DNA of 64,000 nucleotides from Roseomonas nitratireducens (GTDB lineage Bacteria > Pseudomonadota > Alphaproteobacteria > Acetobacterales > Acetobacteraceae), in assembly GCF_017813355.1 (NCBI RefSeq), contig NZ_JAGIYZ010000004.1, positions 1-64,000 on the forward strand. Reading direction: 5' to 3'. Positions 46,635 to 55,885 of this stretch are shown here, in pieces. The position numbers were made by a program, and so were the translations under genes. Each line of letters starts with the position of its first letter. The stretch's first letter is position 1. The notes under the pieces were generated by a model. It searched no databases. It was not told where the DNA came from and saw nothing but the letters and a program-made list of their open reading frames with translations.

Positions 46635-46831
46635 GCGACGAGGAATTCATCGGCATGGCCCGGATGGCGCTCGACGGCACCATCATCCTCGACCTGCGGG
46701 CACGGGATGGCGGTACGGTGGGCATGGCACAATTGCGCTACCCCCCCGGCCACCCGCAATACGCCATGATCCTGCGCCACCTGGGCGGGATGCGGCCCGG
46801 AGAAAGCAAGCCGGTGCGCCCCTTCCCCTGA
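46631..46831 (+). CDS. small protein, candidate immunity partner of the PAAR toxin
   Basis: A 66-residue acidic-to-neutral protein starting GTG, in a four-base overlap with the upstream toxin stop. It has no signal peptide or membrane helix and an alternating strand-like sequence (TIILDLRARDGGTVGMAQLRYP, about residues 17-38) followed by a short helix (HPQYAMILRHLGGM). I know no family for it. Overlap with a toxin-like gene and small cytosolic character suggest an immunity protein, but it could also be an effector accessory. An alternative ATG five codons upstream (46616) would lie inside the toxin frame. Confidence 0.7.
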   Translation: MSDEEFIGMARMALDGTIILDLRARDGGTVGMAQLRYPPGHPQYAMILRHLGGMRPGESKPVRPFP

Positions 46832-46888
46832 GGCGCCGGCCCATGCCTCGGGGGAATCCGGCTTGAGCCTCCGCCCAGGGGGGGCTAA

Positions 46889-48022
<1,134 letters not shown>

Positions 48023-48092
48023 TGCGGGTCCCGGTCCCGCCCCCTGGCGGGGCGGGGGTCCGTGACGTCCTGCGAAAGGGGTCGAGAGGCGC

Positions 48093-48959
48093 GTGATCCG
48101 GCTGAGCATCCCGCTCCGTCAGGCTTTGGCGCGGCTGTCGCTGCCGCTGATGATCGCGGCCGCCTTCGGCGTCATGCTGCTGGGCAAGGCCGACGCCCTG
48201 CTGGCCGAGCGGCTGCGCAGCCACCTGTCCGACGCGCTGTCGCCCATCTATGCCGCGCTGGCCGAGCCGATGGCCGCCATCCGCTCCGCGGCCGAGGAAG
48301 TGCGCGGCCTCGCGACGCTGCGGGAGGAGAACGCGCAGCTGCGCGAGGAGAATGAGCGGCTGCGCCACTGGCACGCGACCGCCCTGGCGCTGGAGACCGA
48401 GAACGAGCTGCTGCGCCGCCAGCTGAACTTCCTGCCCGAGGCCGCCCCCGCCTTCGTCACCGCCCGCGTCGTCGCCGACGGGGGCGGGACCTATGCCCGC
48501 GCCGTGCTGCTCGCGACCGGCCCGCAGCACGCCATCCGCAAGGGCCAGGTGGCGCTGGACGAACGGGGCTTCGTCGGCCGGGTCACCGAGGTGGGGTCGC
48601 GATCCGCCCGCGTGCTGCTGGCCACCGACATGAACAGCCGCATCCCGGTCACGCTGGAACAAAGCCGCGCCCGCGCGGTGATGGCCGGCAGCAACGGCGC
48701 CCGCCCGCGCCTTTCGCACTGGCCCGAAGGCGTCATCCCGGTCGAGGGCGAAAGGGTCGTCACCAGCGCCGAGGCCGGCGCCTTCCCGGCCGGGCTGCCG
48801 GTGGGCATCGTCCGGCTCTCGCCGCAGGGCGCGCCGGAGGTCGAGCTGTTCGCCCGGCTCGACCGGCTCGATGCCGTGCGGCTGTTCGACTACGGGCTGA
48901 GGGGCATCCTGCCGCCGGAATCGGTCGCGCGGCCCGAGCCCCGCCAGGGACGGCGCTGA
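48093..48959 (+). CDS. mreC: rod shape-determining protein MreC
   Basis: MreC is a bitopic scaffold of the elongasome that activates PBP2. The 288-residue protein has a membrane helix near the start (about residues 13-30), a coiled-coil (ATLREENAQLREENERLRHWHATALALETENELLRRQLNF, about 73-112) and the beta-barrel MreC domain (FVTARVVADGGGTYARAVLLATG onward) with KGQVALDERGFVGRVTEVGSRSARVLL. GTG 48093 is used; no better start is near. It lies 70 bp after mreB and 8 bp before mreD. Confidence 0.96.
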   Translation: MIRLSIPLRQALARLSLPLMIAAAFGVMLLGKADALLAERLRSHLSDALSPIYAALAEPMAAIRSAAEEVRGLATLREENAQLREENERLRHWHATALALETENELLRRQLNFLPEAAPAFVTARVVADGGGTYARAVLLATGPQHAIRKGQVALDERGFVGRVTEVGSRSARVLLATDMNSRIPVTLEQSRARAVMAGSNGARPRLSHWPEGVIPVEGERVVTSAEAGAFPAGLPVGIVRLSPQGAPEVELFARLDRLDAVRLFDYGLRGILPPESVARPEPRQGRR

Positions 48960-48967
48960 GGCTGGCC

Positions 48968-49525
48968 ATGGCCATGCCCCCCGCCCGCCGCCCGCAGGGC
49001 CGTCCGGCCCCCGCGCCGGGGCTTCTGCAGCGCATCGACGCCTTCGCGCGCTTCGCCTTCCCGGGCTTCTCGACCGCCTTCCTGATGGTGCTGGCCGCCG
49101 CGCCGGTCAGCCTGCCCTCCCCGGTCTTCGCGGTGGCGCTGCCCTGCGTCGCCTTCTGGTCGGTGTTCCGCCCGGCGGCCATGACGCCGCCGATCGTCCT
49201 GCTGCTGGGCCTGCTGCTGGACCTGCTGACGCTGTCGCCGCTCGGCGTCAGCGTGCTGGTGCTGCTGGCGGTGCATGCCCTGGCGCTGCGGCTGCGGCGC
49301 TTCCTCGCGCGGCAATCCTTCCTGATGGTCTGGCTGGCCTTCTGCGTGGTCGGGATCGGCGCGGCGGCGCTGTTCTGGGCCCTGCAGGCGCTGCTGTCGC
49401 TCCGCCTGCCGCCCTTCGCCCCGGCGCTGCACGCCGCGATGCTGGCCGCCGGCTTCTATCCGGCCATCGCGCTCGTGCTGACGCGCGTGCATGTCGCGAT
49501 GCTGCAGGCGGAGAACGCGCCATGA
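48968..49525 (+). CDS. mreD: rod shape-determining protein MreD
   Basis: MreD is a polytopic inner-membrane component of the elongasome. The 185-residue protein has about five hydrophobic helices (from roughly residue 28) with the family motif PPIVLLLGLLLDLLTLSPLGVSVLVLLAVHALALRLRRFL (about 71-110). Sequence conservation in this family is low, so the call leans on topology and position between mreC and mrdA. The stop overlaps the mrdA ATG (ATGA). Confidence 0.93.
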   Translation: MAMPPARRPQGRPAPAPGLLQRIDAFARFAFPGFSTAFLMVLAAAPVSLPSPVFAVALPCVAFWSVFRPAAMTPPIVLLLGLLLDLLTLSPLGVSVLVLLAVHALALRLRRFLARQSFLMVWLAFCVVGIGAAALFWALQALLSLRLPPFAPALHAAMLAAGFYPAIALVLTRVHVAMLQAENAP

Positions 49526-51423
49526 GCTGGCGCCCCTGGGGCGGGCCGGGCGTGCTCGGCGGCGAACGCACCGTGCGGAAGGAGGAGGAGCGCCGCCGCG
49601 GCATCTTCACCCGCCGCGCCGCCCTGCTGGGCGCGGTGCAACTCGGCGCCTTCGGCTTCCTCGGCACAAGGCTGTACAAGCTGCAGATCGACGAGGGCGC
49701 GCGCTACGCCACCCTCGCCGAGGAGAACCGCGTCTCGGCACGGCTGTTCGCCCCGCCGCGCGGGCGCATCCTGGACCGCCAGGGCAAGGTCGTGGCCGGC
49801 AACCGGCTGAACTGGCGGGCGCTGCTGGTGGCCGAGCAGACGGCGGATGTCTCCGCCACGCTCGAGACCTTCTCCCGCATCGTGCCGCTGGCCGACCACG
49901 AGCGGGCGCGGATCGAGCGCGAGGTGCGGCGCAACCGCCGCTTCGTCCCCGTCATCATGCGCGAATTCCTCACCTGGGAGGAAATGGCGCGGATCGAGGT
50001 GAACGCGCCCGACCTGCCCGGCGTGTCGGTCGACATGGGCACGACCCGCATCTACCCCGAGACCGAGAACCTGGCGCATGTCGTGGGCTACGTCGCGGCG
50101 CCGGCCGAAGCCGATGCCGGGGAGGACCCGCTGCTGCAGCTGCCGGGCATCCGGGTCGGCCGCGCGGGGGTGGAGCGGCACCACGACCGCATCCTGCGCG
50201 GCCGCGCCGGCGCGGTGCAGGTCGAGGTCAACGCGGTCGGCCGCGTCATCCGCGAGCTGGACCGGCGGGAAGGCATTCCCGGCCAGGACGTGCAGATCAG
50301 CGTCGATGCCGAACTGCAGAAGGCGATCCTGGGCAAGATCCAGGAAGGCACCACCGCCGTGCTGCTCGATGCGCGGAACGGGGAGGTGCTGGCCATGGCG
50401 ACCAAGCCTTCCTTCGACCCGAACATCTTCAACGCCGGCGTCAGCGCCGCGCAGTGGCGGCAATGGACGGCCAGCCGCTCGACGCCGCTGATCAACAAGG
50501 CGACGAACGGGCTCTACGCGCCGGGGTCCACCTTCAAGATGATCGTCGCGCTGGCCGCGCTGGAAGCGCGCGTCTGCCGCCCCGGCGACGCGGTGCATTG
50601 CCCGGGGCATCTGGACTACGGCGACACGCGCTTCCACTGCCACAACCGCAACGGCCATGGCGGCGTGAACATGCGCACCGCCATCATGGCGTCCTGCGAC
50701 GTGTACTTCTACGAAATGGCCAAGCGCGTCGGCATGGACCGGATCGCCGCCATGGCGAACCGCTTCGGCATGGGCGTCGACCTCGAGATCGAGCTGCCGG
50801 GCACGCGCCGCGGCCTGGTGCCGACGCGTGGCTGGCGCCAGGCGCAGGGCAAGCCATGGTCGATCGGCGACACGATCGTGCATGGCATCGGCCAGGGCTT
50901 CTACCAGCTGACGCCGCTCTCGCTGGCCGTGATGACGGCGCGGCTGGCGACCGGGCGCGCGGTGCAGCCGCACCTGACGCGCGCGATCGCCGGCCGGCCG
51001 GTGCGCGGCAGCCGGGCGGAGGACTGGCCGAGCATGGGCATCCCCGACGCCGACATGCGCTTCATCCGCGAGGCGATGTGGGGCGTGGTCAATGGCGGCG
51101 GCACCGCCGGCGCGTCGCGCCTGCCGTCGCAATACGGGCAGATGGCCGGCAAGACCGGCACGACGCAGGTCCGCCGCGTGACGCGCGAGCAGCGCGAACG
51201 CGGCTTCAACGTCTCCCAGGTGCCGCGGGAATGGCGGCCGCATGCGCTGTTCGTCGCCTATGCGCCGCATGACAACCCGCTCTATGCCCTGTCCGTGATC
51301 GTCGAGCACGGCACCAGCGGCTCGGGCGCCGCCGCGCCGCTCGCCCGCGACATCCTGGTCGAGACCTTCCAGCGGCTCGGGCCCGTGCGGCCGGGCCAGC
51401 GCGTGGCGGAGGCCGGGCGATGA
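49522..51423 (+). CDS. mrdA: peptidoglycan D,D-transpeptidase MrdA (PBP2)
   Basis: PBP2 cross-links peptidoglycan during elongation together with RodA. The 633-residue protein has one membrane anchor (about residues 35-52) and the dimerisation/pedestal domain with the ENRVSARLFAPPRGRILDRQGKVVAGN motif (about 70-97). The transpeptidase domain has catalytic Ser in YAPGSTFKM (about 336), the SxN-equivalent SCD in IMASCDVYFYE (about 392), and KTG in GKTGTTQVRR (about 544-546). Overlaps with mreD and rodA (ATGA) indicate coupled translation. Confidence 0.97.
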   Translation: MSWRPWGGPGVLGGERTVRKEEERRRGIFTRRAALLGAVQLGAFGFLGTRLYKLQIDEGARYATLAEENRVSARLFAPPRGRILDRQGKVVAGNRLNWRALLVAEQTADVSATLETFSRIVPLADHERARIEREVRRNRRFVPVIMREFLTWEEMARIEVNAPDLPGVSVDMGTTRIYPETENLAHVVGYVAAPAEADAGEDPLLQLPGIRVGRAGVERHHDRILRGRAGAVQVEVNAVGRVIRELDRREGIPGQDVQISVDAELQKAILGKIQEGTTAVLLDARNGEVLAMATKPSFDPNIFNAGVSAAQWRQWTASRSTPLINKATNGLYAPGSTFKMIVALAALEARVCRPGDAVHCPGHLDYGDTRFHCHNRNGHGGVNMRTAIMASCDVYFYEMAKRVGMDRIAAMANRFGMGVDLEIELPGTRRGLVPTRGWRQAQGKPWSIGDTIVHGIGQGFYQLTPLSLAVMTARLATGRAVQPHLTRAIAGRPVRGSRAEDWPSMGIPDADMRFIREAMWGVVNGGGTAGASRLPSQYGQMAGKTGTTQVRRVTREQRERGFNVSQVPREWRPHALFVAYAPHDNPLYALSVIVEHGTSGSGAAAPLARDILVETFQRLGPVRPGQRVAEAGR

Positions 51424-52565
51424 TCTTCGAGCGTCGTCTCCTCGCCCGCGACCGCGGCGCGGGCGTGCTGGAGAAGCTCTGGCAGATCCCGTGGTCCTTC
51501 GTGCTGCTGCTCTGCGCGGTCGCCGCCGTGGGCTACGTCGCGCTGCTGTCGGCCGGCAGCGGCAACCCCGACACCTATGCGCAGCGCCACGCGATCCGCT
51601 TCGGCTTCGGCCTCGTGCTGATGCTGTCCATCGCGCTGGTGGACATCAGGCTGATCGCGCGCTTCGCGTGGGTCGGGTATCTCGGGGGCATCGCGCTGCT
51701 CGTGCTCGTGCTGCTGCACGGCAACATCGGCAAGGGCGCGCAGCGCTGGATCGACATCGGCCCGGTGCAGCTGCAGCCGTCGGAACTGATGAAGATCATG
51801 CTGGTGCTGGGGCTGGCCGCCTGGTTCCACCGCGCATCCTGGGAAAGGATGGGCAACCCGCTGTTCCTCATTCCGCCGGCGATCGCGGTGCTGGTCCCGG
51901 TCGGGCTGATCCTGAAGCAGCCCAACCTCGGCACCGCGCTGATCACCGGCACGGTGGGGGCCGCGGTCTTCTGGGCGGCGGGGATGCGGTGGTGGAAGTT
52001 CGCGGGTCTGGCGGCCGCGGCCGCCATCGCGGCGCCGATCGCCTATGAAAGGCTGCACGACTACCAGCGTGCGCGCATCACCACCTTCCTCGACCCCGAG
52101 AGCGATCCGCTCGGCGCCGGCTACAACATCATCCAGTCCAAGATCGCGCTCGGGTCGGGCGGGCTGTGGGGCAAGGGCTTCCTGCAGGGCACGCAGGGGC
52201 ACCTGAACTTCCTGCCGGAAAAGCAGACCGACTTCATCTTCACCATGATCGCCGAGGAATTCGGCCTGGTCGGCGCGCTGACGACGCTGGCGATGCTGAC
52301 CCTGATGGTGGCCTTCTGCTACCTGGTGGCGTTCCGCAGCCGGCACCAGTTCGGGCGGCTGCTCGCGGTCGGGCTCGGCACCAACTACTTCCTGTATGTG
52401 TTCGTGAATGTCGCGATGGTCACGGGATCCATCCCCGTGGGCGGGGTGCCGCTGCCGCTGATCAGCCATGGCGGTTCGGCGATGCTGACGGTGATGCTGG
52501 GCTTCGGGCTGCTGCTGTCGGCCTATGTGCATCGCGACGCGGAGATGGGACCCATGCGGGAATGA
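51420..52565 (+). CDS. rodA: peptidoglycan glycosyltransferase RodA
   Basis: RodA is the SEDS-family polymerase that makes glycan strands for lateral wall growth with PBP2. The 381-residue protein has about ten membrane helices and the SEDS signatures: GAQRWIDIGPVQLQPSELMKIMLVLGLAAWFH (about residues 107-138) and LIKQPNLGTALIT-like ILKQPNLGTALITG. The conserved PEKQTDFIFTMIAEEFGLVG (about residues 270-289) and PLPLISHGGSAMLTVMLGFGLL (about 347-368) follow. It closes the mre operon and is followed by tRNA-Lys. Confidence 0.97.
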   Translation: MIFERRLLARDRGAGVLEKLWQIPWSFVLLLCAVAAVGYVALLSAGSGNPDTYAQRHAIRFGFGLVLMLSIALVDIRLIARFAWVGYLGGIALLVLVLLHGNIGKGAQRWIDIGPVQLQPSELMKIMLVLGLAAWFHRASWERMGNPLFLIPPAIAVLVPVGLILKQPNLGTALITGTVGAAVFWAAGMRWWKFAGLAAAAAIAAPIAYERLHDYQRARITTFLDPESDPLGAGYNIIQSKIALGSGGLWGKGFLQGTQGHLNFLPEKQTDFIFTMIAEEFGLVGALTTLAMLTLMVAFCYLVAFRSRHQFGRLLAVGLGTNYFLYVFVNVAMVTGSIPVGGVPLPLISHGGSAMLTVMLGFGLLLSAYVHRDAEMGPMRE

Positions 52566-52589
52566 GTCCGGCGCCCCAGGAAATGGGGC

Positions 52590-52617
52590 TGGACAAACGC
52601 GCCGGGGCCGCTAAGTA
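52590..52617 (+). promoter_or_regulatory. putative tRNA-Lys promoter
   Basis: TGGACA (52590-52595) and TAAGTA (52612-52617), 16-bp spacing, lie 38-66 bp before the tRNA and just after rodA. The -10 resembles those of alphaproteobacterial stable-RNA promoters. A GC hairpin (about 52632-52647, arms CCGGCC/GGCCGG) occurs in the leader. Confidence 0.55.
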
Positions 52618-52655
52618 GCGCGTCCTCGGAACCGGCCCTCGGGCCGGGGCTCGGC

Positions 52656-52731
<76 letters not shown>

Positions 52732-53040
52732 TTCCCAGGCACTTGGCCGATGGTGGTTCCGATGCTCCGGCGAACGGACATCGCCTGTACCGTCCCTTCC
52801 TCTCCGCCTTCAGCCTCGGCTTCGTAGCCGCATCGAACGCCGCGACACGCGAAGGCCGCTGCCAAATCGGGCCGGCCGCAACCCCTCCGCGTCCCGTTCC
52901 AGGCGCCGCCGTGCCGGCCCATGCACCCGATCCGGATCGATCCGGCGGGGCGTCGCGATGATCCTGCCCGGTGCCGCCGTGGACGCGGTCCCCGGCCGCC
53001 GGATTGCCCAGGGCGGCGCGCCGTTCCATGGTCGGCGCCG
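52732..53040. other. intergenic region after tRNA-Lys, no gene seen
   Basis: 309 bp without a convincing gene. Frames crossing it lack ribosome sites and family-like sequence. Composition is less biased than in the flanking genes, and short repeats such as GATCCGGATCGATCCGG (52929-52945) occur. It may hold the promoter of the TAXI receptor gene or be remnant DNA of an insertion beside the tRNA. Confidence 0.5.
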
Positions 53041-54357
53041 ATGCATCGCATCCTTCCCTGGCTGATCCGCCACTGGGTGCTGTCCAGCGCCGTGCTGCTG
53101 CTCGCCTGCGGCGCGCTGGGCTATTCGCTGGCCGCGCCGCCGCCGCCGCGCGAGGTGCGCATCGCCGTCGGCACCGCGCCCGATTCGGCCTATACGCTCG
53201 CCGCCGAGGCCTATGCCCGGCGGCTCGAGGAAACCGCCTTCCGCGTGCGCCGCGTGCCCACGCAGGGCTCGGTCGAGAACCTCGCCATGCTCCGGGCGCG
53301 GGAGGTCGACCTCGCGCTGGTCCAGGGCGGCATCGCCGATCCCGCGCGCGATGCGGGGCTGGTCTCGCTCGGCGCGGTGTTCCACGAGCCCGCCTGGATC
53401 TTCCTGCGCGCGGAAGCCGGCATCGGCCGAGTGTCGGATCTGCGCGGGCGGCGCGTGGCGATCGGGCCCGAGGGCAGTGGGACGCGCGTGCTGGCGTTGG
53501 CGCTGCTCGCGGCGAACGATATCGGCCCGCTGGAGATCGAGGCGCTGCCCATCACCGGCACGGCGGCGGCCGAGGCGATGCTGGCCGGCGCGGCGGACGC
53601 CGCCATCCTGGTCTCGGCGCGCACCGCCGGGGCTGTCGCCACCCTGATGCGCGCCGCCCCCGCGGTGCGCCTGGTGGACGTGGCCGACAGCGCCGATGCC
53701 TATGGCGTCCACCTGCCCTTCCTATCGGCGGTTCGGCTGCCGCGGGGCGGGCTGTCGCTGGCGGCCGACCAGCCGGAGCAATCCGTGACGCTGCTGGCGC
53801 CGGTCGCTTCGGTGCTGGCGCATCAGGACATCCACCCGCAGGTGGTGAGCCTGCTGGTCGGGATCATGCAGGAGGTCCACCGCCCCCGCACGCTGTTCAG
53901 CGCCGAGGGCAGCTTCCCCAACGCCCTGGCGCAGGACCTGCCGATGAACGCGGATGCCGAGCGCTACTACGCGCGCGGCCGCACCGTGCTGCAGCGCTGG
54001 CTGCCCTTCTGGGTCGCGGTGTGGGTGGAGCGCCTGTTCTTCGTGCTGCTGCCCGTGATCGGCCTCGCGGTGCCGCTGATCCGCTTCGGGCCCACGCTCT
54101 ATGCGTGGCAGATGGAAGGGCGGGTTTGGCGCCACTACGACACGCTGCGCCGGATCGAGGCGGAGGCCGAGCAGGCGCGCGGCGACGACGCGCGCGCGGC
54201 GCTGCGCGAGCGGCTCGAGGCGCTGGAAGGGCGCGTCGCGCGGCTCTCGCTGCCGCTCACCTACCGGCGGCATGTCTTCGCACTGCGCCGGGACATCGCC
54301 TATGTCCGCGCGCAACTCGCCCCGACGCGCAGGCCCGGCGGCATCGAGCAGGCGTAG
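53041..54357 (+). CDS. TAXI family TRAP-transporter-type solute-binding protein with C-terminal membrane helix
   Basis: TAXI proteins are the receptors of one branch of TRAP transporters for organic acids. The 438-residue protein starts with a hydrophobic anchor or signal (about residues 12-30, WVLSSAVLLLACGALGYSLA). It continues with the receptor domain: VRIAVGTAPDSAYTLAAEAYARRLEETAFRVRRVPTQGSVENLAMLRAREVDLALVQGGIAD (about 39-100), SDLRGRRVAIGPEGSGTRVLALALL, and HEPAWIFLR. Unlike ordinary receptors it has a second helix (about 320-348, FWVAVWVERLFFVLLPVIGLAVPLI) and a cytosolic coiled tail. No TRAP permease gene is nearby. A ligand-sensing or scaffold role is possible. Confidence 0.87.
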   Translation: MHRILPWLIRHWVLSSAVLLLACGALGYSLAAPPPPREVRIAVGTAPDSAYTLAAEAYARRLEETAFRVRRVPTQGSVENLAMLRAREVDLALVQGGIADPARDAGLVSLGAVFHEPAWIFLRAEAGIGRVSDLRGRRVAIGPEGSGTRVLALALLAANDIGPLEIEALPITGTAAAEAMLAGAADAAILVSARTAGAVATLMRAAPAVRLVDVADSADAYGVHLPFLSAVRLPRGGLSLAADQPEQSVTLLAPVASVLAHQDIHPQVVSLLVGIMQEVHRPRTLFSAEGSFPNALAQDLPMNADAERYYARGRTVLQRWLPFWVAVWVERLFFVLLPVIGLAVPLIRFGPTLYAWQMEGRVWRHYDTLRRIEAEAEQARGDDARAALRERLEALEGRVARLSLPLTYRRHVFALRRDIAYVRAQLAPTRRPGGIEQA

Positions 54358-54527
54358 CGCCGCCACAGGCCCGCCGAGGCCGCGGACGACAGTGGCCACG
54401 TGGCGGATACCGTCGCCGGCACATGCCTGCCGCGAGCGACGACCGTCTGCGCCGCGCGACCGCAGCCCATGGCCCTCTCGGCCTTCGCGTGATGGCCGCG
54501 CCGCGCCGGCTAGCGAAGCCTAGCGCC

Positions 54528-54548
54528 AATCAGCGGGTCCGAGGTTCG
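54528..54548 (+). repeat. fragment of tRNA-Lys (possible attachment-site remnant)
   Basis: Twenty of 21 bases match 52692-52712 of the intact tRNA-Lys (end of the anticodon arm, variable loop and start of the T arm), in the same orientation 1.84 kb downstream. The fragment overlaps the stop codon and last residues of the minus-strand gene ending at 54530. Such duplications of tRNA 3' parts usually mark past integration at the tRNA. Confidence 0.75.
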
Positions 54549-55885
54549 GCGCCGCCCATCCGCCGCTCCAGGAAGCCGTCGACCAGGCCGCCCAGGCCGG
54601 GTGTCTCCATCTCCTCGAAGGCATAGCGCGCGCGCATCACGGGCACGGCCAGCCCCGGCAGCGCCGCGGCGAGGTCGATCGGCGTCCCCGCCACCACCGC
54701 CTCCGCGCCTGACCGCGCGATCGTGGCCGCGAGCGCCGCGCGCTGCGCCGCGTCGTAGCCCATCGCCGGCAGCACGGGGCCGAGATGCGGGAATCGGGCG
54801 AACACCTCCGCGATGCCCGGCGCGGCGAAGCCCCGCGGGTCGAGGATCTCGGCCGCAGCGGCCGCGACCGCCGCGGCGAATCCCGCCCCCGTCGCCATGC
54901 CGCCATGGGTCAGCGTGGGGCCGTCCTCGACCACCAGCACGCGCCGCCCGCGGATCGCATCCGGATCGTCGAGCGTGACGCGCGACGCGCCGCGCAGCAC
55001 CGTCGCGCGCGGGTTCAGCGCGCGCGCCGCCGCTTCCACCCGCGCCACATCCGCCTCCGGCGCCGCATTCGCCTTGGCCACCAGCACGATGTCGGCCATG
55101 CGCAGCACCGCTTCCCCCGGATGCCAGCCGGCCTCGTGCCCCGGGCGCAGCGCGTCGGCCAGCACGACCAGCAGGTCGGGCCGGATGAAGGGGAAATCGT
55201 TGTTGCCGCCGTCCCACAGCAGGATGTCGGCCTCCGCCTCGGCGGCGGCGAGGATGCGGGCGTAGTCGACGCCGGCGAAGACCGGCTGGCCGGCGGCGAT
55301 GTGCGGCTCGTATTCCTCCCGCTCCTCGATCGTGCAGGCGGCGGCGTCGAGGTCGGCCGCCGAGGCGAAACGCTGCACCGCCTGCGCCGCCAGGTCGCCA
55401 TAGGGCATCGGGTGGCGCAGCACGGCCACGCGCAGGCCGCGCGCGCGCAGCCGTGCCGCAAGCCAGCGCGTCACCTGCGACTTGCCGCAGCCCGTGCGCA
55501 CCGCGCAGATGGCGATGACCGGCCGGCGCGACGCCAGCATCGTCGCGCGCGGACCAGGCAGCACGAAATCCGCGCCCGCCGCGAGCACCATGGCGCCGAG
55601 CCGCATCACATGCGCCTGCGGCACATCGCTGTAGGCGAACAGCACCTCCTCGACATCGCCGCGCGCCAGCAGCCCGGGCAACTCGGACTCATCGTGGATC
55701 GGCACGCCATCGGGGTAGAGCGGCCCGGCGAGGGCTACCGGATAGCGCCGCCCCGCGATGCCCGGGATCTGCGCCGCGGTGAAGGCCACGCATTCGCGCG
55801 ACGGATCGTCGCGGAACAGCGTGTTAAACACGTGGAAGTCGCGCCCCGCCGCGCCGAGGATGATCGCGCGGCGGCGCGCGGTCAT
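54530..55885 (-). CDS. cyclic 2,3-diphosphoglycerate synthetase family protein
   Basis: In methanogens this family makes cyclic 2,3-diphosphoglycerate from 2,3-diphosphoglycerate with ATP; bacterial members are uncharacterised. The 451-residue protein opens RRRAIILGAAGRDFHVFNTLFRDDPSRECVAFTAAQIPGIAGRRYP and has a P-loop in ICAVRTGCGKSQVTRWLA (about residues 125-142). EREEYEPHIAAGQPVFAGVDYARILAAAEAEADILLWDGGNNDFPF (about residues 187-232) and a C-terminal domain with PVMRARYAFEEMETPGL follow. Its ATG overlaps the iolE stop (ATGA), placing it third in an iolD-iolE operon. The last codons (AEPRTR) and stop lie in a tRNA-Lys fragment, so the natural C-terminus may have been altered. Confidence 0.88.
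   Translation of the reverse strand: MTARRRAIILGAAGRDFHVFNTLFRDDPSRECVAFTAAQIPGIAGRRYPVALAGPLYPDGVPIHDESELPGLLARGDVEEVLFAYSDVPQAHVMRLGAMVLAAGADFVLPGPRATMLASRRPVIAICAVRTGCGKSQVTRWLAARLRARGLRVAVLRHPMPYGDLAAQAVQRFASAADLDAAACTIEEREEYEPHIAAGQPVFAGVDYARILAAAEAEADILLWDGGNNDFPFIRPDLLVVLADALRPGHEAGWHPGEAVLRMADIVLVAKANAAPEADVARVEAAARALNPRATVLRGASRVTLDDPDAIRGRRVLVVEDGPTLTHGGMATGAGFAAAVAAAAAEILDPRGFAAPGIAEVFARFPHLGPVLPAMGYDAAQRAALAATIARSGAEAVVAGTPIDLAAALPGLAVPVMRARYAFEEMETPGLGGLVDGFLERRMGGAEPRTR

Noticed and set aside
52732..54527. Intact genomic island at tRNA-Lys
   Set aside because: No integrase, transposase or phage gene is present and only one gene lies between tRNA and fragment; reported as a possible remnant only.
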